The notes beneath the pieces are model-generated. The model saw only the letters and a program-made list of their open reading frames with translations, was not told the origin of the DNA and ran no database searches. From the IMG/VR virus record IMGVR_UViG_3300009512_000025, positions 1-41,562 of that record: DNA of 41,562 bases. One strand, 5' to 3'. Made by a program: the position numbers and the translations under genes. This DNA is from a virus. Shown piece after piece: positions 28,125 to 36,552 of the stretch. Within the stretch, counting starts at the first letter, position 1. Every line of letters begins with the position of its first letter.

Positions 28125-28562
28125 TTACTTTATAACCGAACTGTTTTTATCAAAATCAAACTGCATCCTTTCAGTAACATTAAATGGAACATATGTTACA
28201 TCTGCTTGGATGCGAATTCCCATTTCTGTACTATCAACACTTATTTGATTTACAACTATTCTAGGGTCATAGTTTATCACATCTTGTACATCCTGTGCTA
28301 TTAAATCTTTAACTTCGGGTGTAAATTGTTCAAAAATCATATCCCAAATGATAGTTCCAAAATTAGGATTTTCTAATTTTTCACCTTTTCTAATATAAAA
28401 ATGATTTATAATATCTTGCTTTACAAGATCAATATCATAAAGTTTAAAGTTGTCTGGCTGGTTTTGCGAACTAAACCCTTTGTAAGTATAAACTGTTGAA
28501 CCAGCTGATCCAACAGATGCTTGGTTAGTCGATACTGTTTTCTTATTGTATAGTTTTGCCAT
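28125..28562 (-). CDS. 25: Baseplate wedge subunit gp25-like
   Basis: A 145-residue protein, close to T4 gp25 (132). The core FKLYDIDLVKQDIINHFYIR, KGEKLENPNFGTIIWDMIFE, FTPEVKDLIAQDVQDVINYDPRI is the GPW/gp25 domain, including the conserved R-K-G-E, NPxFGT and W segments. gp25 connects the wedge to the tail sheath and starts sheath assembly in T4. Its start overlaps the gp5 stop (TAATG), and gp6 follows, the usual neighbour in contractile tails. Confidence 0.92.
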   Translation of the reverse strand: MAKLYNKKTVSTNQASVGSAGSTVYTYKGFSSQNQPDNFKLYDIDLVKQDIINHFYIRKGEKLENPNFGTIIWDMIFEQFTPEVKDLIAQDVQDVINYDPRIVVNQISVDSTEMGIRIQADVTYVPFNVTERMQFDFDKNSSVIK

Positions 28563-30310
28563 TATTGATTCTCCTCTCTATCGGTTGCTGATGGAGTTGT
28601 TTGTCCAGGTGCTTGGTTTTCGTGCAATGCCCAAGGCTCGTGCTGTGGAACTCTACGCATAATAGATGGAATTGTGCCGTCTAAGAATTTACTGCTTGAC
28701 CATTCTTTATCTGGGTTTGTTCTTATATTATCGTATGTAATTAAATCTGTAATTGTTAATGCAGTGTCGGCCTGTGCTGCTCCTGTTGCTGCTGGACCAT
28801 TAAAGTGTATGTTAGGACTTGCTGACATAAGAATGTCGCCGCCTGCGGCAACTTCTGTATTAGCGCCTGATGTTAAGTAATTGTAGCCGCCTGTGTTAAT
28901 ATCCCAGTTTGCTTGTGTGTCTGATCTATCACCAATTGTTTGAATATCAGTAGTTCCGCCAACATAATGTCTGTGATTGCCAGCGACTGAAATATCTAAA
29001 TCTCCAGCAATAGACTCATCAGCTGCATTGTTATAAGTTCTTGTTTCAATTTTTCCGTTAGCACCAATTAATATGTTAGTGTTGAACGCACTTTCTATTT
29101 GTACTCTACCACTCTCTTGTTTAAGAGCATCTTCAATTTTTGCGGGTTGATCTAAACTATCAGGTGACTGGTATTGAGCAGTTGCTTTAATGTTTACATT
29201 ACGTCCTGCTTCCATATTGATATCTCTACCTGCTTTAATATTAACATCATTTTTAGAATGTACACTAACGCTATCGTTTGCAAAAACATCTATTTTTCCA
29301 TTAGAGGTTAGTTCGACCCAAGCTGTTCCTTTAGCATTACCAATGTAAATTAAATCTTCAGTATTGTGTAAAAGTATTTGATGTCCTGTACGTGTTCTAA
29401 GTCTTGCATATTCATTATAAGGAAGATCTGTTATACCTGCTTGAGTTGCATCACTTGCTTCAACATATTCTACAGGTCCGGTATTAGGAGCAGATTTTCT
29501 AATGTAACGATCATCGCCATCGTCCATAACAAACTGTGTTCCGCCTAATCTTGTAACAGGAATAGCAACTGATTGACTTTCAGTTGTTCCTACTTGATAG
29601 CGTTTTCCTGTTGATGAATAATCTAATGGGCCAGGAGTGCTAATACCAAAAACTGCATTAGGGTTGTTGCGCCTACTAGTTGTAGTGCTAACTCCTCTAA
29701 CATCATCTTCTAAAAGTCCCTGTGCTAAAAATCTATCTGCAATTGGATGTAACGGTTTAGGAATTGCTTCTGCATCTGTTTCACGGTCATTAATATTATG
29801 TCTTTTATTAATTTCACCAACTGGCAACGGCTGTTTAGTGTTATAATATTTTTTCTGTTCTTCTGTTAATGCAACTAGAGAACTGCGGCCTTCTTGTGTT
29901 GGGTCAGTATCAGCTGCTCCGATAGCAGGCACCATGTGATTAGAAAATCTTGGAGGAACACATGCAAACCAATAGCCGTTTGCAGGGTCGCCATCTATAA
30001 ACATAATCATAATAGTTACGCCAACATCTGGCGGTACCATCCACATCCCATAAGATTGCTGTGTATCTTTAAAATCTGTTTGATTCATACCCATTGCTTC
30101 AAATGGAGTATATCCAAAGAAAGGTGAAGCATAATTTACAACATAGGTTTTACCTTCAACGCCTAACTCGTTACCTTGATCTTTTAAAAGAGTAACTTTT
30201 AGTCTGCCGTTAAACGTCGGATCTAAAACACTAATAACTTTTGCAAGATATGCTCCGGATCCTAAATTTGCACCTGTTGGTTGTTGTCTTGTTCTACGTT
30301 CGATAGCCAT
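28562..30310 (-). CDS. 5: Baseplate hub subunit gp5-like, without lysozyme domain
   Basis: A 582-residue protein. Residues about 15-130 form the OB-fold (YLAKVISVLDPTFNGRLKVTLL, VNYASPFFGYTPFEAMGMNQTD, VPPDVGVTIMIMFIDGDPANGYWFACV) of gp5/VgrG-type spikes. Residues about 330-375 have the VSVHSKNDVNIKAGRDINM / AGRNVNIKA repeats of the trimeric beta-helix needle. T4 gp5 carries a lysozyme domain between these parts. Here that region (YDRRETDAEA.. through DDGDDRYIRKSAPN, fibre-like) shows no E-D-T lysozyme motif I can see, so peptidoglycan cleavage must come from elsewhere or be absent. Coupled by TAATG on both sides. Confidence 0.88.
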   Translation of the reverse strand: MAIERRTRQQPTGANLGSGAYLAKVISVLDPTFNGRLKVTLLKDQGNELGVEGKTYVVNYASPFFGYTPFEAMGMNQTDFKDTQQSYGMWMVPPDVGVTIMIMFIDGDPANGYWFACVPPRFSNHMVPAIGAADTDPTQEGRSSLVALTEEQKKYYNTKQPLPVGEINKRHNINDRETDAEAIPKPLHPIADRFLAQGLLEDDVRGVSTTTSRRNNPNAVFGISTPGPLDYSSTGKRYQVGTTESQSVAIPVTRLGGTQFVMDDGDDRYIRKSAPNTGPVEYVEASDATQAGITDLPYNEYARLRTRTGHQILLHNTEDLIYIGNAKGTAWVELTSNGKIDVFANDSVSVHSKNDVNIKAGRDINMEAGRNVNIKATAQYQSPDSLDQPAKIEDALKQESGRVQIESAFNTNILIGANGKIETRTYNNAADESIAGDLDISVAGNHRHYVGGTTDIQTIGDRSDTQANWDINTGGYNYLTSGANTEVAAGGDILMSASPNIHFNGPAATGAAQADTALTITDLITYDNIRTNPDKEWSSSKFLDGTIPSIMRRVPQHEPWALHENQAPGQTTPSATDREENQ

Positions 30311-33132
30311 TATACTACAATCTCTCCATAAATTCTAATTGTGTTTCCTTCAGAATCAAACGATTCTGAAAACGGTTGTGATCTATCAATATTAAAGTTT
30401 ACAAGAGTACCGTTTGCCTGTCGACGTTTTTCTATTAACTTAGGTTTAGATTTAAACGATTCCGAACTTGCTGGTTTTAATGACCCTGCTGGGCCTGTCG
30501 GAAGTCCTAAACTTTTTAAGAATTCATTTGCAGATGTTTCAAGTGATCCCCCAGGCTTTGATGCGTTTATTAAATTGTCAAACGATAAAGTTGTCCAATC
30601 TTTAGCAGTAGCAATCTGCTGTGTTATGTTAGTTTTCTCAGGAACTTTATTACCAAGTACAACAGCTGGTGTATTAGTATCTGCGCCTTTTGGTAACTGG
30701 CCGTTAAAGTCAACTTCTTGTTGTTGCATTCTTAAGCATTTTAAGGTCTGTGTAAAATTACCTGCTCTAAATTCGCTATCAACTTTAATTACTTTGTATA
30801 CTCCACTAAAAGGACTAGGTGCTGAATTTTTAAAATCATAAAGTCCACTTTCTGTATTAACATCAATTGGAGTTCTAAATGAAAGGTAAATGTAAACGTC
30901 TTGTCCTTCATAATTAGCCGATCCGTCACCGGTTGTCATTGAACGTGGCTTGGAGGATGCAACATAATTTCCAATTCCACTGTCAACTAGCCAGTATGTA
31001 TCGCCTAAAATTTCTAAATCTAATTTAACTAAGTCTGTTGTTCCGTTTTGTGTAAATGCTTTTTGAAAGCTATCAGCAACTGTTTTTTCAACATCTTTAA
31101 ATCCACTACCGCCCTGTCGGTTTAACATTGCAGCAATGTCTCTCTTAGTTTTTGTTTTACCAAGATTACCTGCTGTTGCTTCGCTGTTAGTAGGCTTAGG
31201 TGTGTTAGTTCCTACGGGTGGTGATGACACAGTAAAACGTTGATCCTGATTTTGTTCACTTGAAGTATTTGCAGGATTAGTTGGATCAGTGCCTGTAAAG
31301 AATAAGTTATTAATTTGAATATCAAATTTTAAAACATCAGTATTTTGTCCTGTATAGAGATACTGATAATGTTTGGCAATTGTTTTTTGAAGGGCTAATG
31401 TATTAACTGCTGACCCAGGAGTTTTAAATATACTCTGATGAACAAAATAAGGCACAACTCTATAAGTGTATCGTTTTGCAAAATCACCTATTTGTACATC
31501 GTACCCTAAAAACTCAACTTGAATATCGATCCTAAACCATTTAATATAACCTTCTGGTGTTAGATTATTTGATGCTTGGGTTCCGCTGATAGCGTCAACT
31601 GCATATTTCGAACTTAAAATTACTTGTGTTATAACATCTGTTAGCGGCTGCTTCTGTGTAAACAAGAATTCTCTAGACTTTTGATTAATTGACATTTTAA
31701 ATCTGTCAACTCTGCCAGTTTCTTCATTGTATGCATCGCCTGCTCTAGAAAAGTTAAAGTTGCCGCCTTGCTCTGCATCAAATCCAAACGAGGCTTTGCC
31801 AATAGGGTTTGTACCAAATGCAGTTTTAGTTACTTGTCCACCTCCACCAACAACTGTTGTACTTGATGAAGATTTATCAGTTGCACCTTTATTAGAATTA
31901 TTTGAATCTTTCTTTTGAGCAGTAACCCAGTCTCCTGACTTTTCAGGAAATTCAATTATATACTCGTCTGGCACTGAATACTTGCCTGCTGTAATAAGAG
32001 ATAGCTCGTTATCATTTAAAACTTTTTCTAAACTGTTAGGACCAGACTTTAACATTTCTTCAACTGTTCCTTTGTTAGGAGCAGAAATATTAATGTCGTT
32101 AAACAACATATTAATAGTATCTAAGTAACCAATGTGGTTATACGGAAATGCTGACACTTTATACGAGCTACCTGATTCGTTGGTGTCAAATGTTACTGTT
32201 TTAAATTTTAGAACAAAGTATTTTGATTTTACTGATGAGCGTTTTGCCATGTCTTCGTCAAAGCCTTGAAAGTCAAGTTTTAAAAGATACGGTGCATCAA
32301 GATAGTTTGGCCAACCAGCTTTAATAGCAGCAACTTGCATAGACTCTAATAATAGTCCCATACTATATGGTTCAAAAATATCAAAGTCAAAATTCAGCGC
32401 ATTTGTATTACCAGTTTTTTCACTAGCACTAATTGCTGCTGACATTCTAAAGTTGTCAATAAAAAATTCAGGTACGCCGGATGCTGTTTTTACTCGTGCA
32501 TCATCGCCACGTCCTGCAGATGAAAATATAATTCCTGACTCAAATGTTCTAGATTTGTCTTTGCCGCCTGGAATAAAAATGTTTTGCTTATGCTTTGCAA
32601 ATGATAAGTCTCCTGATCTATAGCTATCAGGCTTGTTAAACTGATCCGATGTTAGAACTGCAAGAGTCCATAACGGTGTCATTGAAGCAAACTGTTCTAA
32701 CGGATTCTCAACAATATTAGGCAAAGTTCTAGTTGCTTTTTTGCTAGGCTCTCCAACGTTAGTTACTTCGCCACTTTCTGATTTACCTGCAGAGTTCTTG
32801 TTCATATGTTTGTCAATAAACGCAGAAGCTCCATTGTTTGTTTCAAGTGAGTCTTTGATAGTCGCTATTCCTGTTTTAATATTAGTAGCTTGTGACTCAA
32901 TAGTATCAAGAACTTTCAACCCATCTGGTCTTAGCTTAGGACGAAGCCAATTACCACCTCCATTTTGAACTCGGTTTGCGGCACTTGGCGGCCAATCGTT
33001 AGGTTTGCCAGCACGGATCCAAGCATAATAATCTGCTGTATTTTTAAAAGGATTGTCAGTACCACCAGGTTTATTAGTATCTACTTTAATCTTTCTGCCG
33101 GTTATAGCATCTGTTATTTCGCGTATTGCCAT
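30310..33132 (-). CDS. Large baseplate hub-associated structural protein (940 aa)
   Basis: A 940-residue protein between gp53 and gp5. Landmarks: DAITGRKIKVDTNKPGG and NTADYYAWIRAGKPNDWPPS at the N-terminus; a central beta-rich part PEFFIDNFRMSAAISASEKTG, NFDFDIFEPYSMGLLLESMQ, YLLKLDFQGFDED; KWFRIDIQVEFLGYDVQIGD, AKRYTYRVVPYFVHQSIF; and a C-terminal RTPIDVNTESGLYDF..FSGVYKVIKVDSEFRAGNFTQTLKCLR. The strand-rich core and location next to gp5 suggest a hub protein doing the job of T4 gp27, which is otherwise missing here. I infer this from position and have no motif that proves it. It starts one base after the gp53 stop. Confidence 0.68.
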   Translation of the reverse strand: MAIREITDAITGRKIKVDTNKPGGTDNPFKNTADYYAWIRAGKPNDWPPSAANRVQNGGGNWLRPKLRPDGLKVLDTIESQATNIKTGIATIKDSLETNNGASAFIDKHMNKNSAGKSESGEVTNVGEPSKKATRTLPNIVENPLEQFASMTPLWTLAVLTSDQFNKPDSYRSGDLSFAKHKQNIFIPGGKDKSRTFESGIIFSSAGRGDDARVKTASGVPEFFIDNFRMSAAISASEKTGNTNALNFDFDIFEPYSMGLLLESMQVAAIKAGWPNYLDAPYLLKLDFQGFDEDMAKRSSVKSKYFVLKFKTVTFDTNESGSSYKVSAFPYNHIGYLDTINMLFNDINISAPNKGTVEEMLKSGPNSLEKVLNDNELSLITAGKYSVPDEYIIEFPEKSGDWVTAQKKDSNNSNKGATDKSSSSTTVVGGGGQVTKTAFGTNPIGKASFGFDAEQGGNFNFSRAGDAYNEETGRVDRFKMSINQKSREFLFTQKQPLTDVITQVILSSKYAVDAISGTQASNNLTPEGYIKWFRIDIQVEFLGYDVQIGDFAKRYTYRVVPYFVHQSIFKTPGSAVNTLALQKTIAKHYQYLYTGQNTDVLKFDIQINNLFFTGTDPTNPANTSSEQNQDQRFTVSSPPVGTNTPKPTNSEATAGNLGKTKTKRDIAAMLNRQGGSGFKDVEKTVADSFQKAFTQNGTTDLVKLDLEILGDTYWLVDSGIGNYVASSKPRSMTTGDGSANYEGQDVYIYLSFRTPIDVNTESGLYDFKNSAPSPFSGVYKVIKVDSEFRAGNFTQTLKCLRMQQQEVDFNGQLPKGADTNTPAVVLGNKVPEKTNITQQIATAKDWTTLSFDNLINASKPGGSLETSANEFLKSLGLPTGPAGSLKPASSESFKSKPKLIEKRRQANGTLVNFNIDRSQPFSESFDSEGNTIRIYGEIVV

Positions 33133-33133
33133 T

Positions 33134-33433
33134 CTATACTCCTAAATGCTTCTTTAGGTTACTGTGTTTAGGAATATAAATCTGCGTTCCTACTTCAAAA
33201 TCAAAAATAGGATCTTTTATTACTTCCATATTTCGTTGCACAAACACCCACCACAACTTAGGATCTTCGTAAAGATCAAATGCTAGTAGATCCGGACGAT
33301 GGGTATAATGCGATTCTATTGTGTAAAGCACATCGTCATCTTCTGCTGGAACTGGTCTAATATCTAGTAATTCTAAATACAAAGAATTTTGACTTGTTGT
33401 TGCATACGGTGAGTTATTATTATATACAGCCAT
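33134..33433 (-). CDS. 53: Baseplate wedge subunit gp53-like (short)
   Basis: A 99-residue protein. YTIESHYTHRPDLLAFDLYE followed by PKLWWVFVQRNMEVIKDPIF and GTQIYIP is the gp53 core: a YxxRPD helix, L-W-W-V-F, and a LysM-like ending. T4 gp53 is about twice as long, so this is the reduced form with only the core. In T4, gp53 clips neighbouring wedges together. Start overlaps the stop of the gp48-like gene (TAATG). Confidence 0.85.
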   Translation of the reverse strand: MAVYNNNSPYATTSQNSLYLELLDIRPVPAEDDDVLYTIESHYTHRPDLLAFDLYEDPKLWWVFVQRNMEVIKDPIFDFEVGTQIYIPKHSNLKKHLGV

Positions 33434-34578
33434 TATACATACCCCTTCAGTGTACCGTTGGCATACGATTCTAAACTAAATTGTCTCATTTTTGTTCTGT
33501 TGTAAATTGGTTGTACTTCTATCGAAATAGTACTTTGTCTAGGTACCCATGTTGGCTTAGCTCCCTGTGAAGCAGAGTTACACTGAATGTAATCAACATC
33601 AGTTGGAAAGTCTACGCTAAAAGATTTAACTACTACAGGTACATCGTTAAACACGTTTGCACCGTATCCGTTCAGCTTACATATAATTGGTGGGTTACCT
33701 TGATTTGCTCCTTGACCAAAAAACATCTTCGTTGACGTTTTAAAGAACGTAGTTGCTGCAATCCAATATAGTGCATCTTTTTCGCTTTCAGCTGTAAACT
33801 TGCCTGCAATGCTAATTGCGTCCACTTGTGAGTTCTTGTAAGCCTGATAAGGATAATTATTATGAACAGGATCAATTTGTGTGTAATTTGCGGATGTGGA
33901 GAATGTTACTTCTGGCAAGTATGGAAATACAACACCGTCAGTCTCTTTTAACATATCAAATAATGGGTTACTACCAAATAGATCAAAAGGGGCTTTAATC
34001 CTTACACGCCAATCATTAGGATTAGTAGCTGACATTTTAATACCTGGGGCATCTGTTTGAAACAGTTCGCCACCTGCGGGGAGATTTATACCTCTTTTGA
34101 GACTTAACAAATTATTTAAAACACCAGCAGCAGCACCGACCCGTGCAGCCGCATCTTGGAAACCACTTGCTAAGTCGCCGCCAATACCTAATTTAGATAT
34201 AGTAGATGAAATTTCGCTTAAACTGCCGGACACTTTATTGACTGTTCCTAACGCATCTACGCCGGAACTAAATGCATTGCTAACACCAGTGCCAACATCA
34301 GTAGCAAAATCTGATATACTGCCTGCGCCTAACTTAGTAGACACAGTATCAAGTGCTCCTGAAACATTGCCGCCAACAGTGGAAGCAAAACCTTGTATAT
34401 CTGAAGTTGCTTGGTTTAACGCAGATCCAAGATCGCCGTTACGCAAACTGTTTGCTTTGTCTAGTGCTTCTTTGGCAGCATCGGGCACTTGTTTCAGTGC
34501 TGCTTTTTGTTGTTGGTCAACAGCTACGGCTACGCCGGCTACAAGTATTGCTAGTGGTGCTATTTTAGGTAATGCCAT
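33433..34578 (-). CDS. 48: Tail tube cap/initiator protein, gp48-like
   Basis: A 381-residue protein, near the length of T4 gp48 (about 364). The N-terminus has a hydrophobic stretch (LAILVAGVAVAVDQQQ) then 150 residues rich in Gly, Ala and Ser with heptad-like helices. The C-terminal half is a tail-tube-like beta domain: DWRVRIKAPFDLF, GVVFPYLPEVTFSTSANYTQ, AISIAGKFTAESEKDALYWIAATTFFKTSTKMFFG, VVVKSFSVDFPTDVDYIQC. This pattern fits gp48/gp54 proteins that cap the hub and start the tube. I favour gp48 by recall of marine phage homologues; gp54 is the alternative. First gene of the leftward late block, behind a late promoter. Confidence 0.75.
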   Translation of the reverse strand: MALPKIAPLAILVAGVAVAVDQQQKAALKQVPDAAKEALDKANSLRNGDLGSALNQATSDIQGFASTVGGNVSGALDTVSTKLGAGSISDFATDVGTGVSNAFSSGVDALGTVNKVSGSLSEISSTISKLGIGGDLASGFQDAAARVGAAAGVLNNLLSLKRGINLPAGGELFQTDAPGIKMSATNPNDWRVRIKAPFDLFGSNPLFDMLKETDGVVFPYLPEVTFSTSANYTQIDPVHNNYPYQAYKNSQVDAISIAGKFTAESEKDALYWIAATTFFKTSTKMFFGQGANQGNPPIICKLNGYGANVFNDVPVVVKSFSVDFPTDVDYIQCNSASQGAKPTWVPRQSTISIEVQPIYNRTKMRQFSLESYANGTLKGYV

Positions 34579-34662
34579 TTTGGTAATATTTCCTCTTAAT
34601 AATACTATTTATTTACGGAATAATGTGCTATTATATTACTTATACAACTGGAGAACTAACTG
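34579..34662. promoter_or_regulatory. Divergent control region between tail and gp55 blocks
   Basis: An 84-base gap between divergent genes. Leftward it carries the late box at 34606-34613. Rightward there are -10-like hexamers (TATTAT at 34629-34634) but no matching -35 at normal spacing, so a sigma-70 promoter for gp55 is not convincing. A GGAGA ribosome site at 34650 precedes the gp55 ATG at 34663. Confidence 0.5.
34606..34613 (-). promoter_or_regulatory. T4-type late promoter AATAAATA for the baseplate operon
   Basis: The minus-strand AATAAATAGTATTATTAAGAGG matches NATAAATA fully, 27 bases before the ATG at 34578, with an AGAGGA ribosome site between. It is the first late promoter of the leftward baseplate block. 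Confidence 0.78.
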
Positions 34663-35484
34663 ATGACAATTGGGCAACCAAAAAAGGTGCTATACCTTAC
34701 AAATAAAGACTTATTAGCTGAAATACACCGCAGTAAAGCAACATTCTGTTCATATACTGATGATTCATATGGTCAATACGACCTTATATTACCTTCATTA
34801 GATAAAATTAACATTAGAACTGTTGCCGATGCAAAAAGGGCTCGTGCTAAACGATTGAGCCAACAAGCACATGCGGCTGCTGTAAAAGAACGTGGTAAGA
34901 AGATACCTGCAAAAGAATTTGAAATTGATTATAGGAAAATGCAAAAAGAAGATTTAGTGTTTCGTATTATGTCATTCGAGCATGTGCCGGAAGACCTTCT
35001 TCGCAAAAAGACTAAGAAGACAGTTGCTGATCATCACGAGAAAGTAAACTTTCCACCCTTTCAACATTGGAAGTTTGATGACAAGGACAATTTAATCTGT
35101 GTAGGAAAAAGCCATTGGGTTGGCGGAATGGAAAACGGTTATTTTGATAAAGGCTGTGGACAGATGACTAATGACCTAGCAAGAATGTTTATGAAGCTAT
35201 GTGATCGTTATGCAACTCGAGGAAACGTTCGTGGTTACACATACAACGACGAAATGAAGGGTCAAGCAATTCTACAACTAGCACAAATCGGACTACAATT
35301 TGATGAATCAAAATCTAATAATCCGTTTGCATATTATACTGCTGCTGTTACTAATAGTTTTGTAAGAATCATTAACATTGAAAAACGTAATCAAAATATA
35401 CGTGATGACATTTTAGAAATGAACGGTATGAATCCTAGCTGGTCTAGACAAAATCAAGACACCGGAAAAGAACCGAAAAAATAG
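34663..35484 (+). CDS. 55: Late transcription sigma factor gp55-like
   Basis: A 273-residue protein. The C-terminal 100 residues carry the phage late sigma signature: NDLARMFMKLCDRYATRGNV, YNDEMKGQAILQLAQIGLQFD, NPFAYYTAAVTNSFVRIINI, EKRNQNIRDDILEMNG, corresponding to sigma region 2 that reads the NATAAATA -10 box. T4 gp55 is about 185 residues; this one has an N-terminal extension (residues 1-150) including a basic part (AKRARAKRLSQQAHAAAVKE) and HHEKVNFPPFQHWKFDDKD. gp55 replaces the host sigma factor on RNA polymerase, working with gp33 and the sliding clamp in T4. Several matching promoters occur in this window. It opens the rightward block. Confidence 0.88.
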   Translation: MTIGQPKKVLYLTNKDLLAEIHRSKATFCSYTDDSYGQYDLILPSLDKINIRTVADAKRARAKRLSQQAHAAAVKERGKKIPAKEFEIDYRKMQKEDLVFRIMSFEHVPEDLLRKKTKKTVADHHEKVNFPPFQHWKFDDKDNLICVGKSHWVGGMENGYFDKGCGQMTNDLARMFMKLCDRYATRGNVRGYTYNDEMKGQAILQLAQIGLQFDESKSNNPFAYYTAAVTNSFVRIINIEKRNQNIRDDILEMNGMNPSWSRQNQDTGKEPKK

Positions 35485-35513
35485 TTGACACACTGTTTTA
35501 TATGTGTTACTAT
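35485..35513 (+). promoter_or_regulatory. Sigma-70-type promoter before gp47/gp46
   Basis: TTGACA at 35485-35490, a 17-base spacer, and TACTAT at 35508-35513, starting directly after the gp55 stop codon. A perfect -35 with standard spacing is a good early promoter for a phage using host RNA polymerase. The expected start leaves only a short leader before the GGAG site at 35521 and the ATG at 35530. Confidence 0.55.
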
Positions 35514-35529
35514 ATATTAAGGAGTAAAA

Positions 35530-36552
35530 ATGCCGTTATTTAAAAAAGCTGCTTGTTTCACCGATATACATTTTGGTATGAAGGGCGGAAGCAGGACGCA
35601 CAACAATGATTGTGAAGAATTTGTAAAATGGTTTTGCAAGGAAGCTAAAGCTGCCGGTGCAGAAACCTGTATCTTCTTAGGAGATTGGCACCATAACCGT
35701 GCAACTACAGATGTAAGTACAATGAACTATACTGTATCTAATCTCGAAAGATTAAACGAAACTTTTGAAAAAGTATACTTTATGGTTGGTAACCATGATT
35801 TATTTTACAAAGACAAACGTGAAATTAACTCTATTGAGTTTATGCGGCTGTTTCCAAACATTATTCCAATTACTGAAATATACACCGAAGGCGAAGTAAC
35901 AATGTTACCTTGGCTAATCGGCGAAGAGTGGAAAACAGTTCCTAAGATACAAAGCAGATATATTTTTGGACATTTTGAATTGCCATTATTTTATATGAAT
36001 GCATTGGTGCAGATGCCTGATCACGGAACACTCCAAGCAGAACATTTTATTAATCAAGAATATGTATTCAGTGGTCACTTCCACAAACGCCAAACTAAAG
36101 GCAACGTTACTTACATGGGTAATGCTTTCCCTCACAACTATGCAGATGCATGGGACGATGATCGAGGAATGATGTTTTTAGATTGGGGCGGTACACCTGA
36201 ATATAAAACTTGGCCTAAGCAGCCAGTGTTTAGAACATTTAAACTTAGTCAGCTACTTGAAGATCCCGATAATAGCCTATCAGAAAATATGCATTGTCGT
36301 GTTACAATTGATGTTCCTATTAGTTTTGAAGAAGCTAATTTTATTCGAGAAACATTTATACCGCAATACAATCTTAGAGAGCTTATGCTTATACCTGAAA
36401 AGGTAGAAGTAGACTCGAATGTCGATCCAATTGATCTTACATTTGAAAGTGTAGATACTATTGTACTAAATCAGATCGAAGCAATTGATAGCGATACTAT
36501 TGACAAACGAATGCTAATGGAGATATATAGGGACCTCGGACGTAATCTATGA
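35530..36552 (+). CDS. 47: Recombination endonuclease subunit gp47 (SbcD/Mre11-like)
   Basis: A 340-residue protein, the length of T4 gp47 (339). All metallophosphoesterase motifs are visible: FTDIHFGM (D-x-H), FLGDWHHNR (GDxxH), MVGNHDLFY (GNHD), IFGHFELP and VFSGHFHKRQ (GHxH). With gp46 it forms the nuclease that resects DNA ends for recombination-dependent replication and host DNA breakdown in T4. AAGGAG ribosome site (35519-35524), 5 bases before the ATG. Its stop overlaps the gp46 start (ATGA, 36549-36552), coupling the two subunits. Confidence 0.95.
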   Translation: MPLFKKAACFTDIHFGMKGGSRTHNNDCEEFVKWFCKEAKAAGAETCIFLGDWHHNRATTDVSTMNYTVSNLERLNETFEKVYFMVGNHDLFYKDKREINSIEFMRLFPNIIPITEIYTEGEVTMLPWLIGEEWKTVPKIQSRYIFGHFELPLFYMNALVQMPDHGTLQAEHFINQEYVFSGHFHKRQTKGNVTYMGNAFPHNYADAWDDDRGMMFLDWGGTPEYKTWPKQPVFRTFKLSQLLEDPDNSLSENMHCRVTIDVPISFEEANFIRETFIPQYNLRELMLIPEKVEVDSNVDPIDLTFESVDTIVLNQIEAIDSDTIDKRMLMEIYRDLGRNL

